Positions 61,023-64,000 of a stretch of 64,000 nucleotides of DNA are shown one piece after another (position 1 is the stretch's first letter; every line of letters starts with the position of its first letter). Source of the DNA: Bog-756 sp963704585 (lineage in GTDB: Bacteria > Actinomycetota > Acidimicrobiia > Acidimicrobiales > RAAP-2); NCBI GenBank assembly GCA_963704585.1, contig OY969919.1, forward strand, positions 1,116,001 to 1,180,000. Reading direction: 5' to 3'. Under the pieces are notes generated by a model, which searched no databases, was not told where the DNA came from, and saw only the letters and a list, made by a program, of their open reading frames with translations. Position numbers and translations under genes: made by a program.

Positions 61023-61607
61023 ATGACCGAGTTGGAGAAGGGACCGCGGGGACTGCGCCGCGGCAGGGGCGCACGGGAGCGCATCCTCAGTGCTTCACGG
61101 CAGCTGTTCCGAGATCAGGGCATCAACCGCACGGGCATCGACCAGATCTGCGCCGTTGCCGAGGTGTCCAAGCACACGCTGTACCAGCACTTCACCGGTA
61201 AGGACGATCTGATCGCCGAATGCCTCCGCCGATTCGACCCCGACGTCCTGCCTGAAATATTCGAGCGTGGCGACCTCACACCCCGGCAACGACTCCTCGC
61301 CGTCTTCGACATCCACTCGCCTCTGTGCCCGTTCATCGCAGCGGCCGTGGAAATAGCCGATCCGGACCACTCGGCGCGCGTTTACGCCCGCAAGTACAAA
61401 GAAGCCATTGCCTCGCGGCTCACCGATACCGCCCGCGAGGCTGGCGCCACTCACCCCGAACAGCTCGGCGAACAACTGGCGTTGCTGCTGGATGGTGCCT
61501 CGGCCCGCAGCCGAGTCCTCGACGCTGAGACCCTCGCCACCGCCGCCGCCATCGCGGCCATCCTCGTCGACAACGCCATCCCTACTTCAGCGGTACCGCA
61601 GAAGTGA
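61023..61607 (+). CDS. TetR-family transcriptional regulator
   Basis: A 194-residue TetR protein. The HTH reads GIDQICAVAEVSKHTLYQHF after ARERILSASRQLFRDQG. The ligand domain includes SPLCPFIAAAVEIADPDHSA, as in the TetR group with C-terminal domain like YcdC/AcrR relatives. It is divergent from the SDR at 60174-60908, with which it shares an operator-bearing 114-bp gap. Confidence 0.9.
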   Translation: MTELEKGPRGLRRGRGARERILSASRQLFRDQGINRTGIDQICAVAEVSKHTLYQHFTGKDDLIAECLRRFDPDVLPEIFERGDLTPRQRLLAVFDIHSPLCPFIAAAVEIADPDHSARVYARKYKEAIASRLTDTAREAGATHPEQLGEQLALLLDGASARSRVLDAETLATAAAIAAILVDNAIPTSAVPQK

Positions 61608-61691
61608 GGGGGACTGCATGTGTTGTTTATCGGACGGCCTTGGCGAAGGATCTACGGGAAGAGAGGGCGGGCATTGGTCGTTGGATGCAGT

Positions 61692-62099
61692 GTGCCAATC
61701 AAACTGATCAACCCAGAAGGACTGCCGAAGGTTGCTGTCCATCGGCAGGTGTCGCTCGCTACCGGTTCGAAGCTGGTGTTCATGGCCGGCCAAGTTGCAT
61801 GGGATGCTGACGGAGCCCTGGTCGGCGAAGGCGACCTCGCCGCGCAGGTCGAGCGGTGCTACCTCAACGTCGGCGCCGCCGTTGCCGCCGTTGGCGGCTC
61901 GTTCGACAACGTCGCCAAGTTGACCACCTATGTCGTTGACTGGACCGGCGACAAGAGCTCCCCGCTGAACGAAGGCCGCGCACGGGCTTTCGCAAAGCTC
62001 GGGGTTAGCCCGCAAGCACCGGGCACACTTATCGGCGTCGCGGCTCTCTATACGCCTGACCTTCTCGTCGAGATCGAGGCCATTGCCGTTCTCGACTGA
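61692..62099 (+). CDS. RidA-family protein
   Basis: A 135-residue YjgF/YER057c/UK114-family protein. KLINPEGLPKVAVHRQVSLA opens the domain, then LVFMAGQVAWDADGALVGEG and SPQAPGTLIGVAALYTPDLL. In RidA an Arg in the motif near the C-terminus binds the substrate carboxylate; here the RxTVEV position reads TLIGVA, so enamine deaminase activity is doubtful. I prefer the GTG at 61692 to earlier codons because the family starts there. Confidence 0.82.
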   Translation: MPIKLINPEGLPKVAVHRQVSLATGSKLVFMAGQVAWDADGALVGEGDLAAQVERCYLNVGAAVAAVGGSFDNVAKLTTYVVDWTGDKSSPLNEGRARAFAKLGVSPQAPGTLIGVAALYTPDLLVEIEAIAVLD

Positions 62100-62167
62100 A
62101 GGGTGTGTTTCCGGATCCAGATGTGAGACCACGAGCTCCATTGACTGGACCGTTGATTCCCCGCTAG

Positions 62168-62566
62168 CCGAGGCCGGACCCGGGTTTTCGTTGTCCCGAT
62201 GGCTTCCCGTTCGCCGAGCCCGAGCACAGAACGCTCACCTGGAACGTTCCCCTGACCGCCGACGACCTCATAGGACTGCTGGGGACCCTCAGTTGGATCA
62301 TCACGATGTCAGATGATCGGAGAGCCCATGTCATCGCTGAGGCCCGGCCGGTCCTCCGTGACGGGCTCGGGGTCGCTGGTGATCCGACGGTGGATGTTGA
62401 GTATCGCTCCGAGGTGTGGCGGACTCAGTTGCCCAATGGCCGCGCTCAACTCTGGCGTCCGCTGACGTTTCTCGATCCGTCGACGCGTGGACGACCATTC
62501 GCCGTCAGTGGACGGCCACTGGCGGGAGCGTCTCCGGTCGCATCGCTACTCCCGAAGTGGACGTGA
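62168..62566 (+). pseudogene. C-terminal remnant of a SAM-dependent methyltransferase
   Basis: The frame is open from 62168, after an in-frame TAG, to 62566. DGFPFAEPEHRTLTWNVPLT, then ADDLIGLLGTLSWIITMSDD and VEYRSEVWRT match the tail of class I methyltransferases of the UbiE/Methyltransf_11 kind. The SAM-binding N-terminal part is missing upstream, where RidA ends. Residues after about 62425 no longer look like the family. I read it as a truncated relic. Confidence 0.55.
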
Positions 62567-62596
62567 CTGTTCACCACTGAAGAGCCGGCTTCAGAC

Positions 62597-63013
62597 TCAG
62601 TTGCCATGCGCGGGTTCAGCGCCAGCCAAGGCAGCTGCGATCCGGTCAAGGTGACGCTCCCAGAGTTGCGGATAGAAGGCCGCATCCTCAGCACCCAGAC
62701 CGGAGAACTCCACCTCTACCTTTGTGCCGCCATCTGTCGGTGTCAGTGTGATCTCAATGAACGTAGGTTCCGAAGTCGCCCTGTCGGTTCCTCGGCGGTC
62801 CCATCTCAGCAGCATGCGGTGCGGGGGATCTACTTCGATAAAGCGGCCAGCAAATTCCGTACCATCGAGGTCGAAGTGAAACCTCTCCCCCACGAACGGA
62901 GCTGTCACAAGGTCCCGATCATCTTGACGAGGCCAGCCGACATCCAAGGGCCGTGAAACGACCACTCTGATGGCAGAGATCGAGCCCGGCTTGGGCTCAT
63001 CTGACCATCGCAA
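62597..63013 (-). CDS. SRPBCC/AHSA1-like protein, atypical N-terminus
   Basis: A protein of up to 138 residues (TTG start) with the C-terminal part of an AHSA1-type fold: GTEFAGRFIEVDPPHRMLLR, then PTFIEITLTPTDGGTKVEVE and YPQLWERHLDRIAAALAG. The N-terminal strand-helix region is shorter than usual (IRVVVSRPLDVGWPRQDDRD). Start is uncertain, and a GTG at VVVSRP is possible. It overlaps the TetR gene end by 17 bp. A role in ligand binding or stress response cannot be fixed. Confidence 0.65.
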   Translation of the reverse strand: MRWSDEPKPGSISAIRVVVSRPLDVGWPRQDDRDLVTAPFVGERFHFDLDGTEFAGRFIEVDPPHRMLLRWDRRGTDRATSEPTFIEITLTPTDGGTKVEVEFSGLGAEDAAFYPQLWERHLDRIAAALAGAEPAHGN

Positions 63014-63602
63014 GGGCGAGAAGGGTATTGACGGCAGTCTCGAACGGAAGGGGACTCTGCCGCACCTGGGCGAGTAGAAGTCCCCCTTGGAGCGTGGCGA
63101 GCAGAGTCACGGCGAGGTCGTCAGGGTCGACACCCGACGGAAGTTTCCCTTCAGCATGAAGGGATCCGAGTCCATCGCTGATGGCGGCTGCCCACTGGTC
63201 GAAACCTTCCGCGATGAGCGCTCGGGCCTCGGGGTCACTTTCGGCGAGTTGCCCGACGAGCGAGCCAAGTTGGCAGCCCCCCTTGGCTTTGGTGCGCCTC
63301 GCTGCGGTGATCACCATCTTCCGCCAGGCTTCGACTCCGTTCGCGCTGCTGAGCGCGTGCCGCTGCCGATCGACGATGGTCTCGGCCTGGTAGTCGATGA
63401 CCGCCTGTACGAGGTCTTCCTTGTCGGGAAAGTAGTGGTACATCTGCGAGCCGCTGACTCCGGCCGCCACCTTGACGTCTTCCAAGGTGGTGCCCGCCAC
63501 TCCGCGCTCATGGATCAGTGTTGCGGCATTCTCCACTATTCGTGCCCGGGTGCGTGCTCCCTTGGGGGTGAGCTTCGGCCGGTCACTCGTTTCATTGACC
63601 AT
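62997..63602 (-). CDS. TetR-family transcriptional regulator
   Basis: A 201-residue TetR protein. ARIVENAATLIHERGVAGTT, then LEDVKVAAGVSGSQMYHYFP form the HTH, and KGGCQLGSLVGQLAESDPEA is typical of the TetR group with LmrA/YxaF-type C-terminus (TetR_C_13-like). It is divergent from an SDR gene; a perfect palindrome in the 95-bp gap is the likely operator. Confidence 0.92.
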   Translation of the reverse strand: MVNETSDRPKLTPKGARTRARIVENAATLIHERGVAGTTLEDVKVAAGVSGSQMYHYFPDKEDLVQAVIDYQAETIVDRQRHALSSANGVEAWRKMVITAARRTKAKGGCQLGSLVGQLAESDPEARALIAEGFDQWAAAISDGLGSLHAEGKLPSGVDPDDLAVTLLATLQGGLLLAQVRQSPLPFETAVNTLLALAMVR

Positions 63603-63623
63603 GCTCCAATGCTAACAGGATTT

Positions 63624-63641
63624 CTGGGTTTGACAACCCAG
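63624..63641. promoter_or_regulatory. palindromic operator for the TetR/SDR pair
   Basis: CTGGGTT-TGAC-AACCCAG has perfect 7-bp arms with a 4-bp centre. It covers the -35 box of the SDR promoter and lies 22 bp from the TetR start, so one bound repressor could shut off both genes. Confidence 0.8.
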
Positions 63642-63658
63642 TCTTCAACCGTCATAGT
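63630..63658 (+). promoter_or_regulatory. sigma70-type promoter of the SDR gene
   Basis: TTGACA at 63630-63635 (consensus -35) and CATAGT at 63653-63658 (-10) are spaced by 17 bp. The -35 box sits inside the operator. GGAGAGG follows before the ATG at 63698. Confidence 0.75.
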
Positions 63659-63697
63659 GAGTTGTACCACCCATTTTCGAGGAGAGGAAAACGGCGC

Positions 63698-64000
63698 ATG
63701 ACTGATCTGAGCGGCAAGACAGCACTGGTAACGGGCTCGACGAGCGGAATCGGCAAGGCCACGGCCACCGCCTTGGCCGCCCGGGGCGCTCAGGTACTGA
63801 TCGTCGGACGCAACGAACAACGAGCCAAAGACGTAGTCGCCGAGATCGAGGGAAGCGGTGGTAGCGCATCGTTCAAACTCACGACGTTGAACGGCCTGCA
63901 ATCAGCCCAGGACCTAGTCAAGTGGGCCACTGAGGCAAGCGACGGCCACGTCGACATCCTCATCAACAACGCTGGCGCCGCCTTAATGGGTCCAAGCAGC
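63698..64000 (+). CDS. short-chain dehydrogenase/reductase, N-terminal part
   Basis: The first 101 residues of an SDR; the gene runs off the right edge. LSGKTALVTGSTSGIGKATA carries the TGxxxGIG cofactor motif, VLIVGRNEQRAK the NADP-favouring Arg, and VDILINNAGAALMG the NNAG motif. GGAGAGG lies 10 bp before the ATG. It is under a well-formed promoter and divergent from its likely TetR repressor. Confidence 0.92.
   Translation, partial: MTDLSGKTALVTGSTSGIGKATATALAARGAQVLIVGRNEQRAKDVVAEIEGSGGSASFKLTTLNGLQSAQDLVKWATEASDGHVDILINNAGAALMGPSS

Overview
The window is a high-GC actinobacterial chromosome segment. The gene set (BldD-like regulator, F420-type LLM oxidoreductases, ImuA'-ImuB-DnaE2 mutasome, PAC2 and DUF1707/DUF2510 proteins, a mycobacterial-type CYP51 cluster) and frequent GTG starts with GTGA/ATGA overlaps fit Actinomycetota. 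My best guess is an Acidimicrobiia-like lineage, but that class assignment is inference.

Layout. (1) 1-14,840: housekeeping genes, mostly on the minus strand: hemW, recO, uppS, then era, a CBS/CorC protein, ybeY, phoH, a HIT protein, a small HTH protein, a BldD-like regulator, rsmE, dnaJ, hrcA (with a CIRCE element) and a DtxR-like regulator. A TSUP permease and a DinG-like helicase lie on the plus strand. (2) 14,900-23,900: a cell-surface polysaccharide block with four glycosyltransferases, a PAP2 protein, a double hydrolase and a Wzm/Wzt exporter. (3) 23,980-26,454: lepA and rpsT. (4) 26,525-39,430: a lipid/steroid-type catabolic or oxidative region. Two divergent operons share a 77-bp promoter/operator region. 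One holds dehydrogenases and CoA-type enzymes. The other holds an unknown protein, a TetR regulator, a P450, an SDR, CYP51, a ferredoxin and an NTF2-like protein. The arrangement closely resembles the cyp51 locus of mycobacteria. (5) 39,844-44,888: SOS mutagenesis cassette imuA'-imuB-dnaE2 with a LexA box over the first start codon. (6) 45,178-56,163: holA, folP, a thioredoxin, a phosphotransferase, PAC2, an LLM oxidoreductase, leuS and unknown envelope proteins. (7) 56,400-64,000: a GT87 protein, an IS element, tRNA-Ala(GGC), then an island-like stretch of lower GC with SDRs, two TetR regulators with visible operators, RidA and a methyltransferase remnant.

Seven genes (dtxR-like, two GT4, the double hydrolase, imuB, folP, the phosphotransferase) are interrupted by eight frameshifts, all of the same sign (one extra base, or two missing). 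This points to sequence error rather than decay, since folP and imuB are among them. I annotate them as genes and mark the break points.
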